From NCBI RefSeq assembly GCF_002013915.1, contig NZ_MBTF01000035.1, positions 372,001-436,000 of the forward strand: a stretch of 64,000 nucleotides of DNA. The letters run 5' to 3'. The DNA is from Mucilaginibacter pedocola (GTDB taxonomy: Bacteria > Bacteroidota > Bacteroidia > Sphingobacteriales > Sphingobacteriaceae). Of this stretch, positions 9,914-18,607 are shown one piece after another. A program made the position numbers and the translations under genes. The notes under the pieces were generated by a model, which saw nothing but the letters and a program-made list of their open reading frames with translations, had not been told where the DNA came from and made no database searches. Within the stretch, counting starts at the first letter, position 1. The number at the start of each line of letters is the position of its first letter.

Positions 9914-10136
9914 GCCGGCATTTAAGAATCATGACAAGATAGGGGAAAACTATGATCAGACATACAGTATCTTCCTGTCGTTAGCGTTCTGCAAGGGTAA
10001 TGTTGCTGACATGTAATTTTTAGGTCCGGCTTTTTTTCGAATCCGTATCTCGAAATCATTTTGATCACAGCTTACTGAAGTTGTTGTAGATCAATGAACA
10101 ATGTAAGAAGATTTATGCGCAGATGGCTCGAAAGAA

Positions 10137-10167
10137 AAAAGACTCCTCCGTGCTCAGGTCGTCTTTT
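10137..10167 (-). terminator. Terminator after the 126-residue gene
   Basis: Arms AAAAGAC (10137-10143) and GTCTTTT (10161-10167), with inner CCT/AGG pairing, followed by T-rich sequence on the minus strand. It overlaps the stop of the minus-strand gene at 10166. Confidence 0.6.
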
Positions 10168-10546
10168 AAGCAGCTGAGGAAGCATTCGTTTCTCTTAAGG
10201 GCGGAGTGTCGTAAAACCAGTTGATCAGGTCATTCAGGACTATACCATTTCCGAGGCCGATGAATCTCGCCGTCTCCAGGAAATTGAGGAAGTTTCGCTT
10301 CATAGTGATCACGGAGGCCGGGCGGATCTCTTCACCTGTGCGACGGAAGATCAGCAGTTCATCGTCCTGCGCGCTGATACCGAAGCCCTGCGCTTTCAGC
10401 CAGCGATAGATATTTGCTTCCTGCTGCGGCGAGCAGCGACCCTTATAACCAGCACTGTTATCTTTTTCAAACGAAACGAAATCCGAAAGTTTGTAATGGT
10501 CCGGTATAGGGGAGTGTCCTCGCCTTAAAATAAAACCACTTATCAT
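10166..10546 (-). CDS. Hypothetical protein, 126 residues
   Basis: I do not recognise the family. It is soluble, with mixed charge and no signal peptide or membrane segment. Visible stretches include SPQQEANIYRWLKAQGFGI, DDELLIFRRTGEE and NLINW/FYDTPPL-type C-terminal aromatics. It follows the GNAT gene on the same strand after 41 bp and ends at a hairpin terminator, so it may be the last gene of the MFS-GNAT transcript. The start is uncertain: an ATG at 10546 is used, but in-frame codons continue upstream. A decayed longer gene is possible. Confidence 0.45.
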   Translation of the reverse strand: MISGFILRRGHSPIPDHYKLSDFVSFEKDNSAGYKGRCSPQQEANIYRWLKAQGFGISAQDDELLIFRRTGEEIRPASVITMKRNFLNFLETARFIGLGNGIVLNDLINWFYDTPPLRETNASSAA

Positions 10547-10587
10547 CGATCGCCAGAGTTGTTGAAAATAACAGGATCGTTGAAAAA

Positions 10588-11109
10588 TCAGTTTCCCTGA
10601 GTATATGCAAGCTGTTTTTCAAAAGCCATTCTGGATTGCCCGCGGATTGAGACCTCGCCGCAATATTTATATACTCTTTTGTCAAATGTCTTCAGCATGG
10701 CAGCATTGTCGTAGTTTGTATCTGCCTTTATACTGTGTATCCCCTGCCGGAGTGCCATACTTTCAGCAAACCCCATGATCTGCCCGGCAATACCCCTTCC
10801 TCCGTGTTCTGATGAAACGGCGATCCGGTGTACAACTAGGAAATCGCCGCTTGTAAGCCATTTGCCTTGTATCCTTTCGTAAGCCGGTTCCTGGTTTTTA
10901 GCAATCGAGGCATACGCGGCAATAGTCCCGTCTTTCAATAGCACGAAACCCGTTCTTTGTTTTATATCGTTTTCTATTACTGCCGGATTAGGGTAGCCAT
11001 CCTGCCACTGGCCACTGCCTTCAGCCTTTCTTTTACTGATAGCAAAAAGCATTATTTCCCAGATCGCTTCCAGGTCACCGGGTTTTGCCTGTTGGAATTC
11101 GTAGTTCAT
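10588..11109 (-). CDS. GNAT-family N-acetyltransferase
   Basis: 173 residues. The acetyl-CoA-binding segment is clear: VHRIAVSSEHGGRGIAGQIM, matching the R/Q-x-x-G-x-A pyrophosphate loop of GNAT proteins, preceded by the strand GTIAAYASIA. Length is normal for the family. Its ATG overlaps the TGA of the upstream MFS gene (ATGA, 11106-11109), so the two are translationally coupled and probably work on the same small molecule. The acceptor substrate is unknown. Confidence 0.85.
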   Translation of the reverse strand: MNYEFQQAKPGDLEAIWEIMLFAISKRKAEGSGQWQDGYPNPAVIENDIKQRTGFVLLKDGTIAAYASIAKNQEPAYERIQGKWLTSGDFLVVHRIAVSSEHGGRGIAGQIMGFAESMALRQGIHSIKADTNYDNAAMLKTFDKRVYKYCGEVSIRGQSRMAFEKQLAYTQGN

Positions 11110-12335
11110 ATCTTTTGTTTTATTTGTTGTAATGGTGGATTGTTCTCTTTTATTTTTTTTGCCGCCCCGTAAATTGCCATCGACACTAAAGCGTTGGCCA
11201 GCGCAATGGCGAGAAATACCCCGAGGAAATGCATGCTGCCCAACTTCTGCATGATAACGCCGGCAACGACCGGCGTTACCGCCTGTGCAATGAGTGGCCA
11301 GCGCCCGAGTTTTCCGATCAGCACCGCGTAGCTTTTTTCTCCGAAAAGAGACAGCGGCAGCGTCCCTCTCACTACAGACCGCATACCATTTCCCATGCCG
11401 AAAAGGATGACTCCCGGAATTGCCAGGCTATTGCCGGCCATCAGTAAAATCACACCTGCGAGCATCGCTAAGGCTGATATGACAGACATCTTCAGCGGTG
11501 TTGCAGACGGCATAACCAGTTCGAGTAAACGGACACCCGCCTGGCTCGGGCCAAGAAATGAGATGATTGCCAGTGATGCAGCCATCGTGATATCTTTCCC
11601 GGTGAGGATATCGATAAGGTTGAGGATGATACCGGTGGTGAGCACAGCACCCAGCGTAAAACTGCTGATGAGTAAAAGAAATAGCTTCGGTTCAGGGCCT
11701 GCGGCATCCTCTTGCGGAGTTTTATTGCTTTCATCAATAGCCGCGGCAGTTGGCGGGAATAGTGAAAAATGAAGAGGCAATATCCCTAAGGCCAAGGCAG
11801 CAGCGTATATGAAACAGGTATCGCGCCAGCCGAAATGCCCAAGCAGGTATGAGGTGATCAGCCAGGAAATGGTCGGTGCCAGGCTGGAGATCAGGGTAAC
11901 CTTAACGATCATATTTCTCGTGCTCTTTCCAAAATATTTCCCGATAGAAGCAAAAAGAGCGTCGTACAAGCCCATACCCATGGCGATACCGGCTATTGCC
12001 CATGCCAGCAGGAACATCGGATAATTCTTTGATAATCCCATAATGGTCAATCCTCCGGCCATCACCAGTCCGGTATATCTGAGCATATGGTTGCGCTGAA
12101 GCGATTGTATCATACGCCCGACGGCGGGCAGTACCAGCCCTGAAATGGCCAGTGAAAAGGATAATGCCCCGTAAACCATCTGGTAGGTCCATCCCGTTTC
12201 CACCATGATTGGTTTTGAAAGTACGGACAGGATGAAGTAGGAGCCACCCCAAAGCAATATCTGCCCGGCTCCCAGCCCCAGGTTCGTGAATAATGAAGGT
12301 GTAGTTTCCTTCAACGATAAACTGATCGTTTTCAT
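11106..12335 (-). CDS. MFS transporter
   Basis: About 409 residues and 12 predicted membrane helices, with the MFS pattern of two six-helix halves. Helix starts include GQILLWGGSYFILSVLS, YTGLVMAGGLTIMGL and the central loop ...SNKTPQEDAAGPEPK... before helix 7. I chose the ATG at 12335 (MKTISLSLKE); an ATG 54 bp upstream would run into the divergent LysR promoter region. The next gene (GNAT) overlaps by 4 bp. The LysR gene on the other strand starts 76 bp away, a typical regulator-target pair. Substrate unknown; drug or metabolite export is the usual role. Confidence 0.85.
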   Translation of the reverse strand: MKTISLSLKETTPSLFTNLGLGAGQILLWGGSYFILSVLSKPIMVETGWTYQMVYGALSFSLAISGLVLPAVGRMIQSLQRNHMLRYTGLVMAGGLTIMGLSKNYPMFLLAWAIAGIAMGMGLYDALFASIGKYFGKSTRNMIVKVTLISSLAPTISWLITSYLLGHFGWRDTCFIYAAALALGILPLHFSLFPPTAAAIDESNKTPQEDAAGPEPKLFLLLISSFTLGAVLTTGIILNLIDILTGKDITMAASLAIISFLGPSQAGVRLLELVMPSATPLKMSVISALAMLAGVILLMAGNSLAIPGVILFGMGNGMRSVVRGTLPLSLFGEKSYAVLIGKLGRWPLIAQAVTPVVAGVIMQKLGSMHFLGVFLAIALANALVSMAIYGAAKKIKENNPPLQQIKQKI

Positions 12336-12411
12336 TTCACAAAGTTCCGGCAATCTGCTATATTGGCAAAATGGTATTTTTCGATGCATGGCATCGGTAA
12401 AAACGATAAGG

Positions 12412-13293
12412 ATGGAACTTAGGCAATTGCGCTATTTTGTAAGAACAAAAGACTTGGGCAGCTTCACGGAAGCGTCCAGAAGCCTGAATATCACACAAAG
12501 CACCCTCTCTCAGCAGGTGAAGCAGCTGGAAGATGAGCTTGGGGTATTGCTGTTCGACCGTTTTGGTAAGCGGATAACCGTAACAGAAGCCGGCGAGCTG
12601 TTTTATCAGTTCGCTGCAGAGAGCCTGAAAAAGGCAAATGACGGGGCCGTTCTGCTGAAAGATCTCAGCGATATGCATACCGGTACACTTAAAATAGGTG
12701 TGACCTACGGACTCAGAAGCCTGTTCACTGCGGTGCTGATCAAATTCAGTGAAAGGTTTCCGGGGATCAGCGTCCGTGCGGTATTCGGCACCTCCGATGA
12801 GCTGATGGAAAAAGTACGGTCGTACGATCTGGATCTTGCGCTGGTATTCTTCGGCGAACCTGAGGATGAGGCACTGGCCTATGATACACTTTTTAGTTCT
12901 CCCATGGCCCTGATTTGTGCCGATGACTCGCATTTTAAAGGAAATAAAACCGTGTCATTAAAAGATATCGCCGCGCTTCCGCTGGCTATTGCCACCAAGG
13001 AGCATAGCGCTGACCACTTTTTTCTGCGCCTGTTCAGAAATCATCGGCTGAAACCTGATTTTAAAATGGAGATCAATGATATCTCCGCTGTCCTTGATCT
13101 TGTCAGAACGGGGCGCTGGTATAGTATAATGGTAGAGGTAACGGTACGCAACAGCTCGCTGCACACGATCCCCATAAAAGAGAAAAACCTGCTGAGAAAA
13201 GCGGCATTCGTCAGGCTATCCGGTGCTTATGAAAAAAAAGCCGCGAAGGAGTTCACAGCCCAGTTGCGCAGGCAGCTCCCGGGACTTACATAG
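12412..13293 (+). CDS. LysR-family transcriptional regulator
   Basis: 293 residues starting MELRQLRYFVRTKDLGSF, the standard LysR N-terminus. The winged HTH covers residues 1-60 (TEASRSLNITQSTLSQQVKQ, LEDELGVLLFDR), followed by a linker helix and the effector-binding domain (GTLKIGVTYGL, VRAVFGTSDELMEKV). Start chosen at 12412 because it gives the conserved beginning; an upstream in-frame ATG at 12286 would overlap the divergent MFS gene. It probably controls the divergent MFS-GNAT pair. The inducer is not visible. Confidence 0.9.
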   Translation: MELRQLRYFVRTKDLGSFTEASRSLNITQSTLSQQVKQLEDELGVLLFDRFGKRITVTEAGELFYQFAAESLKKANDGAVLLKDLSDMHTGTLKIGVTYGLRSLFTAVLIKFSERFPGISVRAVFGTSDELMEKVRSYDLDLALVFFGEPEDEALAYDTLFSSPMALICADDSHFKGNKTVSLKDIAALPLAIATKEHSADHFFLRLFRNHRLKPDFKMEINDISAVLDLVRTGRWYSIMVEVTVRNSSLHTIPIKEKNLLRKAAFVRLSGAYEKKAAKEFTAQLRRQLPGLT

Positions 13294-13356
13294 CTGTTAC
13301 CGGTGTCCGTTCTGGTTATTAATTAATTGATTTACAGCGACTACATTAAACTGAAA

Positions 13357-13388
13357 AAAGAATTCCGCAACTGTCTGCGGAATTCTTT
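13357..13388. terminator. Bidirectional terminator between convergent LysR and aldehyde dehydrogenase genes
   Basis: Perfect 13-bp inverted repeat AAAGAATTCCGCA / TGCGGAATTCTTT with a 6-nt loop, T-rich on both sides. Confidence 0.9.
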
Positions 13389-13421
13389 CCATATATCAAC
13401 AAAATATCCTGTGGCAACGCG

Positions 13422-14846
13422 TCAAAAGGCGATCACTTTCGGTTCGAGATGCATCTCGATACCGTAAGTCCAGCCCGTCCGGCCTATTCCTGACTGCTTA
13501 AACCCGCCGAAAGGAGTTTTCGGCTCGGAGTTGACCACGGAATTGATGATAACCCTGCCCGATTCGATCTTTTTTGCAAGCTGTTTCGCGCGTTCTGCAT
13601 CGCCGCTGCTGATATATGCGGAAAGGCCATATATCGAGTCGTTCGCAATACTGATCGCTTCCTCTTCACTGCGATAGGTGAGCACGGACAGGACTGGGCC
13701 AAATATTTCTTCCCTTGCGATGGCCATGTCATTGCTTACATTGGTAAACACAGTGGGCCGGACGTAGAATCCCTCCAGGCCATCAGGATGCCCCGGGCCG
13801 CCGACGAGTAGGGTAGCACCTTCATCAATACCTTTTTGTATGTAAGACTGCACTCTCTGGTACTGCTGGGCATTGACCATCGGGCCGATCTGCGCATCCT
13901 CTGCAAACAAGTCCCCGATCTTCAGTTTGTTCACTGCATCTATGAGCAATTCAGAAACCAGGGGAAGCTTATTTTCCGGGACGATGAGCCTTGTTCCGGC
14001 GTGGCATGCCTGTCCGCTGTTGCTGAATGCGATGAGCAGCGCCCTTGGGACCGCTGCTTCGAAATCACAGTCATCCAGGAGGATATTCGGCGATTTGCCG
14101 CCAAGTTCAAGCACCAGCCTTTTAACTGTATCTGCCGCGGATCTGGATATCGTTTTTCCGGTCTGGGTAGAACCGGTGAAAGAGACGAGTGCAACGTCGG
14201 GATGCGAAGAAAGCGCGCTTCCAACCACCGCACCTGTTCCGTTGACGATATTGATCAAGCCATCCGGAATGCCGGCATCCCGGAAACATTCTGTAAGAAG
14301 CTGCGTTTCGATCGCATTGAATTCGCTGGGTTTGATCACCACCGTACAGCCTGCGGCCAGCGCCGGGGCGATCTTCCCGCACATGTGGATGTAATCGGCA
14401 TTCCAGGGCGTAATGGCAGCAACCACACCTACGGGCTCTTTTACAATAACGGCTTTATCGAATTTCTTTTCAAATTCGATTTCGTCGAGCGCGTGGCTTG
14501 CATCCATGAAAAATTGCGCGGCAAGGCTTGTCCTGAATTTAGTTGCTGCCAGAGGCGAGCCGTATTCGGCCACTGCCGCTTCATTCAGTTTATCCTGGTT
14601 TGCTGATATCGCATGGTATATTTTCTCAAGTATCGATTTTCTTTGTTCGATAGTGTAGCCTGAATACATCTTGAATGCCGCTTTTGCAGCGCTGACAGCA
14701 TGGTCAACATCTGTTGCATTGCCTAACCTGACCCGGCCGATGATCTGCGCCGTAGAAGGATTGAAAAGGCTCTGCACTTCGGTTCCGTTGGGTGTTACGA
14801 ACTTTCCATTGATGTATATCTGGTCGATTTCAGTTATTGCTTCCAT
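13422..14846 (-). CDS. NAD(P)-dependent aldehyde dehydrogenase
   Basis: 474 residues, the usual length of the ALDH superfamily. Key residues are all present: Asn149 in ITPWNAD, Glu247 in LVLELGGKSP and the catalytic Cys281 in NSGQACHAGTRL, plus GSTQTG of the cofactor-binding fold. It oxidises an aldehyde to the acid in the cytoplasm; the substrate cannot be predicted. It is the last gene of a minus-strand unit, 38 bp after the four-helix membrane protein gene, and ends at a bidirectional terminator. Confidence 0.93.
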   Translation of the reverse strand: MEAITEIDQIYINGKFVTPNGTEVQSLFNPSTAQIIGRVRLGNATDVDHAVSAAKAAFKMYSGYTIEQRKSILEKIYHAISANQDKLNEAAVAEYGSPLAATKFRTSLAAQFFMDASHALDEIEFEKKFDKAVIVKEPVGVVAAITPWNADYIHMCGKIAPALAAGCTVVIKPSEFNAIETQLLTECFRDAGIPDGLINIVNGTGAVVGSALSSHPDVALVSFTGSTQTGKTISRSAADTVKRLVLELGGKSPNILLDDCDFEAAVPRALLIAFSNSGQACHAGTRLIVPENKLPLVSELLIDAVNKLKIGDLFAEDAQIGPMVNAQQYQRVQSYIQKGIDEGATLLVGGPGHPDGLEGFYVRPTVFTNVSNDMAIAREEIFGPVLSVLTYRSEEEAISIANDSIYGLSAYISSGDAERAKQLAKKIESGRVIINSVVNSEPKTPFGGFKQSGIGRTGWTYGIEMHLEPKVIAF

Positions 14847-14884
14847 TTTATTATTATTTAAGGTTACTGTGTTAAATCCTGAAG

Positions 14885-15316
14885 CTATAGGGAAGATGAG
14901 TAGGGAGCGCCGTGTTTGATGTTTCCCAGCACCCGCAGGATGATGGCAGGGAAGAGTACAGGCAGCGAAAGCGATGTCACGCCAACGATCTTATCAGCAA
15001 GTGTGGGAAACATGCCCATCATCATCAGGTGATAAACGAGGTGGGGGATACCGAAAACAAGTGACACATAGGCGGCCACTTGTATCCTGTTCTCCTCCGG
15101 TTTGATGATGGCGTACATGGGCAGGCTGCCCATCGCGATGAAATACGCGCCGACATCCCTCACCAGGTGATCATTGTAGGGGCCGAAAATACTGATCCAG
15201 TGGAATCCGAAGCCTGGAAAGTTTTCGTAAAATGAATAGGCGAAGAACAACGCCCATATGCCAATAAGTACATTGGTTAAGAATAGGTAGTAGAGAAGGA
15301 ATTTAATGGTTTTCAT
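14885..15316 (-). CDS. Small four-helix membrane protein, unknown function
   Basis: 143 residues with four hydrophobic segments: residues about 5-28 (LLYYLFLTNVLIGIWALFFA), 53-70, 80-100 and 112-130. A short loop FGPYNDHLVRDVGAYF lies before helix 2 and carries the only strongly polar stretch. I do not recognise a named family with certainty. It is followed 38 bp later by the aldehyde dehydrogenase gene and preceded by a 315-bp gap containing the terminator of the esterase gene, so these two form their own transcription unit. Confidence 0.7.
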   Translation of the reverse strand: MKTIKFLLYYLFLTNVLIGIWALFFAYSFYENFPGFGFHWISIFGPYNDHLVRDVGAYFIAMGSLPMYAIIKPEENRIQVAAYVSLVFGIPHLVYHLMMMGMFPTLADKIVGVTSLSLPVLFPAIILRVLGNIKHGAPYSSSL

Positions 15317-15631
15317 CGATAAAATTATAATTGTTAATTAAAGGTTTTCCAATATCACAGGCTATAGGCCTGGCGTCCTGCCCCTGAAGGCTTTCCTAAA
15401 CAGGTAATAAGCCCTGTTAAACCGCTCTCCGGGTTTAGTAGCTGGCAGATACCCTCGTGCATCCTGGCATATTTTCCATGTCCCGTGCAAAAAAAATAGC
15501 ATAAAGTGCATATCCTTACGGCACTGCTACAGGGAGAACTGCGCCGGCTTTTCTTGCCACAGAAGGAGGGTTCATGTGCCCGCGTTACATGGAAAAAGGC
15601 CCGCCCTTTACGGACGGGCCACACATGAAAA
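15317..15631. other. Non-coding gap with the esterase terminator
   Basis: 315 bp. It holds the terminator of the minus-strand esterase gene at 15593-15620 and presumably the promoter of the downstream membrane protein gene. A 94-codon open frame across it has no protein-like composition and is ignored. Confidence 0.5.
15593..15620 (-). terminator. Terminator of the esterase gene
   Basis: On the minus strand the stem GGCCCGTCC / GGGCGGGCC is followed by TTTTT; the hairpin begins about 11 bp after the esterase stop. Confidence 0.85.
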
Positions 15632-16621
15632 TTAAACACCCAAAAACTTTTTCAGTTCCGCAGCAGCATGGACAAAAAGCGACCTCACCTGCGGAAGATG
15701 TGCCAGCGGATTTAATAAACCGAAATCATGGATCATTCCATTGTACCTGATCGTCGTGCACGGCACGCCTGCTTCGTCCAGCAAACGGCCGTATGCTTCA
15801 CCCTGGTCTCTCAGAATATCGGCTTCGGCAACCTGTATCAGAGTAGGCGGCAGCCCTATCAGCTGGCTCGGAGTAGCATTTAGAGGAGAAAGATATATTT
15901 CTTTCCGTTGTGCCGGGTCCTGCGTGTAATTGTCGAACATCCATTGCATCAGCGGAGCAGTCAGGAATCTGTCTTTTCCGTACAAGTGATAAGAATCCCA
16001 GTCGAAGGTGGCATCTGTTACAGGCCACATCAGGATCTGTACCTTGAACAGCGGCCCCCCGTTTTCCTTCGCTTTTATTGCAGTAACCGCGGTCATATTA
16101 CCGCCGACACTGTTACCGACAATAGCCAGGTTCCCGCCGTCAATGCCTATGGACGCACCGTTTTCAGCGACCCATTTTGAAGCGGCGTAGATCTCGTTGA
16201 CGGCTTGCGGATATTGCGCCTCGGGCGAAGGGGTGTAATTGACGAATACGCCGGCTGCTCCGGATAACACGACAAGGTCGCGGACCATTCTTTTATGTGT
16301 TGGGTAATCACCCAGTACCCAGCCGCCGCCGTGGATAAATATAAAAGCGGGCAGCAGTGCCGTTCCGGGTTTTTCCGGCTTCACAATGTTTAACCTGATC
16401 TGATAACCGTCTGCGCTGATATCCAGTTTAGTTTCTTCGATACCGGAATAATCCACTTCTGCGGAACGTTGGGCTTGTACAAGTACCTCACGGGCTTCCT
16501 GCGGTGAGAGTGTTTCCAGCCCCGGGCCACCCGGCCCGTTCAGTGCAGCCAGGAAGGCTTTGGTTGATTTTGAAATTGCGGGGTCTTCAGAAACCGCAAC
16601 GGGAGTTTGCTTTGCTGTCAT
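15632..16621 (-). CDS. Alpha/beta hydrolase, HSL-type esterase
   Basis: 329 residues. The hormone-sensitive-lipase family signature HGGGW (residues 97-101) forms the oxyanion hole; the nucleophile is Ser171 in GNSVGG, the acid Asp268 in AEADIL and the base His298 in MIHDFG. No signal peptide, so it is cytoplasmic. It cleaves short-chain esters; the natural substrate is unknown. The promoter region carries a Crp/Fnr-type box (16696-16709) centred 29.5 bp upstream of a -7-like element, suggesting activation by the Crp/Fnr regulator encoded at 25934-26608. The gene stands alone, with its own terminator. Confidence 0.92.
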   Translation of the reverse strand: MTAKQTPVAVSEDPAISKSTKAFLAALNGPGGPGLETLSPQEAREVLVQAQRSAEVDYSGIEETKLDISADGYQIRLNIVKPEKPGTALLPAFIFIHGGGWVLGDYPTHKRMVRDLVVLSGAAGVFVNYTPSPEAQYPQAVNEIYAASKWVAENGASIGIDGGNLAIVGNSVGGNMTAVTAIKAKENGGPLFKVQILMWPVTDATFDWDSYHLYGKDRFLTAPLMQWMFDNYTQDPAQRKEIYLSPLNATPSQLIGLPPTLIQVAEADILRDQGEAYGRLLDEAGVPCTTIRYNGMIHDFGLLNPLAHLPQVRSLFVHAAAELKKFLGV

Positions 16622-16665
16622 ATTCGTATTGTTTTTAGATAGGCATCTGCCCGGAGCAGATGATG

Positions 16666-16709
16666 TAAAATTAGGCCGCCTTTTGATACGAATAATTGAT
16701 AAAAGTCAA
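16666..16709 (-). promoter_or_regulatory. Esterase promoter with Crp/Fnr-type box
   Basis: TTGATAAAAGTCAA (16696-16709) fits the TTGAY-N4-RTCAA pattern bound by FNR/DNR-like Crp-family proteins. A -7-like TAATTTTA (minus strand, 16673-16666; one mismatch to TAnnTTTG) lies with its upstream edge 29.5 bp from the box centre. The gene start is at 16621. The same 14-mer recurs exactly at 19835. Confidence 0.55.
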
Positions 16710-16745
16710 GATTCTCCGTTGATGAGATAAAGCTTTCGGTATAAA

Positions 16746-16775
16746 GAAAAAGGCTGTCTTCGGAAAAACAGCCTT
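16746..16775 (-). terminator. Terminator of the azoreductase gene
   Basis: Stem AAGGCTGT (16750-16757) / ACAGCCTT (16768-16775), followed on the minus strand by TTTTTC. Confidence 0.85.
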
Positions 16776-16808
16776 GATGCATCAGAAAGGAGGGCGTTTC
16801 GGATCCGG

Positions 16809-17411
16809 TCAGTCAATGAGGATGCTGTTTATCCCTTTTTCCACCGCGCCCTCTTTAATGCCGTCGATAGCTGTTCCCTCAATACGGAATACTGTGACGT
16901 CAGTAAGGCCCAGGAAGCCGAGTATCGTTTTTAGATAGGGGCTTACAAAATCGTAGCCGGCTGCTTCTCCATGTGAATAAACATCACCCGAGGACATCGC
17001 GATATACACTTTTTTACCGTGGATCAGGCCTTCCGGCCCTTTCTCTGTGTACTTAAAGGTCTCGCCGATCCGGGTAATATGATCGATCCACGCCTTTAGT
17101 GAAGAATGTATCCCGAAGTTATAAAGGGGGGCGCCGATGACTATAAAGTCTGCGTTGCGTATCGCACTGATCGCTTCGTCAGAATGGGCAAGTGCCGCTA
17201 CCGCTTCCGGGCTTCTTTCTTCTGCAGGCGTGTAGAAAGACCTGACGTGATGTTCTTCAAGATGAGGGAAGTTCTTTGAGATGAGGCCATATTCTGTAAC
17301 CGAACTCCCCGCATAAACATTCTGAATTTTTTCAACGATGGCTTTTCCAAGTTTGATACTGAAGGAAGACTCGCCGCGCGGGCTCGAAATGATATGAAGG
17401 ATATTTTTCAT
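16809..17411 (-). CDS. azoR: FMN-dependent NADH-azoreductase
   Basis: 200 residues, matching the AcpD/AzoR flavodoxin-fold family in length. It has the FMN phosphate loop SSPRGESSFSIKLG (residues 9-22), IGAPLYNFGIHSSLKAWIDHI (the family hallmark around the isoalloxazine) and SSGDVYSHG. It reduces azo and quinone compounds with NADH through a two-electron mechanism and is often linked to quinone or thiol stress. It starts 42 bp after the cyclase homolog on the same strand, so they may be one transcript; a strong terminator follows. Confidence 0.92.
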   Translation of the reverse strand: MKNILHIISSPRGESSFSIKLGKAIVEKIQNVYAGSSVTEYGLISKNFPHLEEHHVRSFYTPAEERSPEAVAALAHSDEAISAIRNADFIVIGAPLYNFGIHSSLKAWIDHITRIGETFKYTEKGPEGLIHGKKVYIAMSSGDVYSHGEAAGYDFVSPYLKTILGFLGLTDVTVFRIEGTAIDGIKEGAVEKGINSILID

Positions 17412-17453
17412 GTCTGTTTAAAATGTGTTTGCTTTAATTTGTTACTCTAATAA

Positions 17454-18203
17454 TTAACCGGCGATAGCCATGTAGAATGAAAGGTCTTGCTGAACAGGGG
17501 GGACAGGCCCGGATGCCGTCTCATATGGTTTTCCCAAAAGATAAACCTTGACCGGTTGAGGTATCCCGCGGAGGTTAAGTTCTGCGGCGCTGTAGCGGCG
17601 GCACTTTTGATGGAGCAACCGACAGGCATCAGCAGAAATGAGCAGGTTATTATTTAACGTTTTGGTTTCCGCCTGTATCCCTGCTGCCACATTTACTGCA
17701 GGGCCCATAATGGCCATCTGTTCTTTACCTGTCAGGTCGGATAAGCCTACAATGACTTTTCCCTTGTGTATCCCGATGCCGGCTTCCGCAACAGCGCTGC
17801 GGCCTCCGGTAAGATGTTTTTCATTGAAAGAATCCAGTAGAGACAGAATAGTTATTGCCGCAGCATGGGCAGACTGCACCGCAACATCAGGCGCTGTTTG
17901 GCCCCCGAATGCAGCATAAATACAGTCTCCTGCAACTTCAACGATCTGGCCGCCGTGTATCCTCACGGTTTTGGCTGACTCTTCAAGAAAGTGGCGGGCC
18001 ACGAAAAGGGCATCGTAACTATTGTTTTCTTCTATAAGGGATGTGTAGCCATATAGGCCCAGGAATAAGAGCGCAAGCTCCTGTTCCTTTCCGAGATGAT
18101 ACACTTCACCGGTACCCTCTCCTGGTGTGAGGCCGGGGCAGTATATCTGATCATCTTCAAGCCTGGTACAAGCCTGAAGCCTTTTAGTGTTTTCTGTTAT
18201 CAT
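17454..18203 (-). CDS. Class III adenylate/guanylate cyclase homolog, probably catalytically inactive
   Basis: 249 residues with one cyclase domain (about residues 40-200). The fold markers are there: LALLFLGLYGYTSL, VEVAGDCIYAAFGG, GIGIHKGKVIVG and MGPAVNVAAGIQ. But the first metal-binding aspartate of F-x-D-x-x-G-F-T is Gly49, the base-recognition aspartate is Pro168, and the transition-state arginine after NxAA is Gly175. Only the second metal Asp93 remains. Cyclase activity is therefore unlikely; a sensing or binding role is more plausible. It precedes the azoreductase gene by 42 bp. No membrane segment or other domain. Confidence 0.78.
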   Translation of the reverse strand: MITENTKRLQACTRLEDDQIYCPGLTPGEGTGEVYHLGKEQELALLFLGLYGYTSLIEENNSYDALFVARHFLEESAKTVRIHGGQIVEVAGDCIYAAFGGQTAPDVAVQSAHAAAITILSLLDSFNEKHLTGGRSAVAEAGIGIHKGKVIVGLSDLTGKEQMAIMGPAVNVAAGIQAETKTLNNNLLISADACRLLHQKCRRYSAAELNLRGIPQPVKVYLLGKPYETASGPVPPVQQDLSFYMAIAG

Positions 18204-18607
18204 AATGAGATAATTTGAGCGGTTTCTGAAAAAATGAATACCCGCTATCCTCGCTTTTACCTTGAAATGCTGTTATTTCTTCCGCTTTGGTCTCGCTGAG
18301 TAGGGTAAGGGGTCCGGCCTGAAATGAAAAACGTAAACTGAGTTTAAGATTCGGCCGGGAGTATTGGGCAAGTCCCCGGGCTTTGCCTGCGCGGGGATCA
18401 TATTTCCCGGGATAGTGCAGCGTTCTCGTATAAAGGCGCGGCAAAAATGCCGATGGCCGGTAACGTACAGGATCAAAAGCTGTCCGGAAAATAGCTGCTG
18501 CGTTCATGCCTTGTTAACTTTGTTTTGTATTCCTTTACCGGAACACCACAAAGTTCAGCAACACCCGGCCGGGGAACGTTCCTGTTTTTCGGTAAATAGG
18601 ACCAATT
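18204..18607. other. Gap between AraC and cyclase-homolog genes
   Basis: 404 bp on the minus-strand side. A 107-codon open frame (18184-18507, minus) has low-complexity, basic, non-family-like translation and overlaps the cyclase start, so I do not call it. I see no RNA gene or repeat. Confidence 0.4.

Noticed and set aside
15355..15639. Minus-strand 94-codon frame
   Set aside because: It covers the esterase terminator hairpin and overlaps the end of the esterase gene; cysteine- and arginine-rich nonsense composition.
18184..18507. Minus-strand 107-codon frame between AraC and cyclase-homolog genes
   Set aside because: Basic, low-information translation and overlap with the cyclase start; no family pattern.
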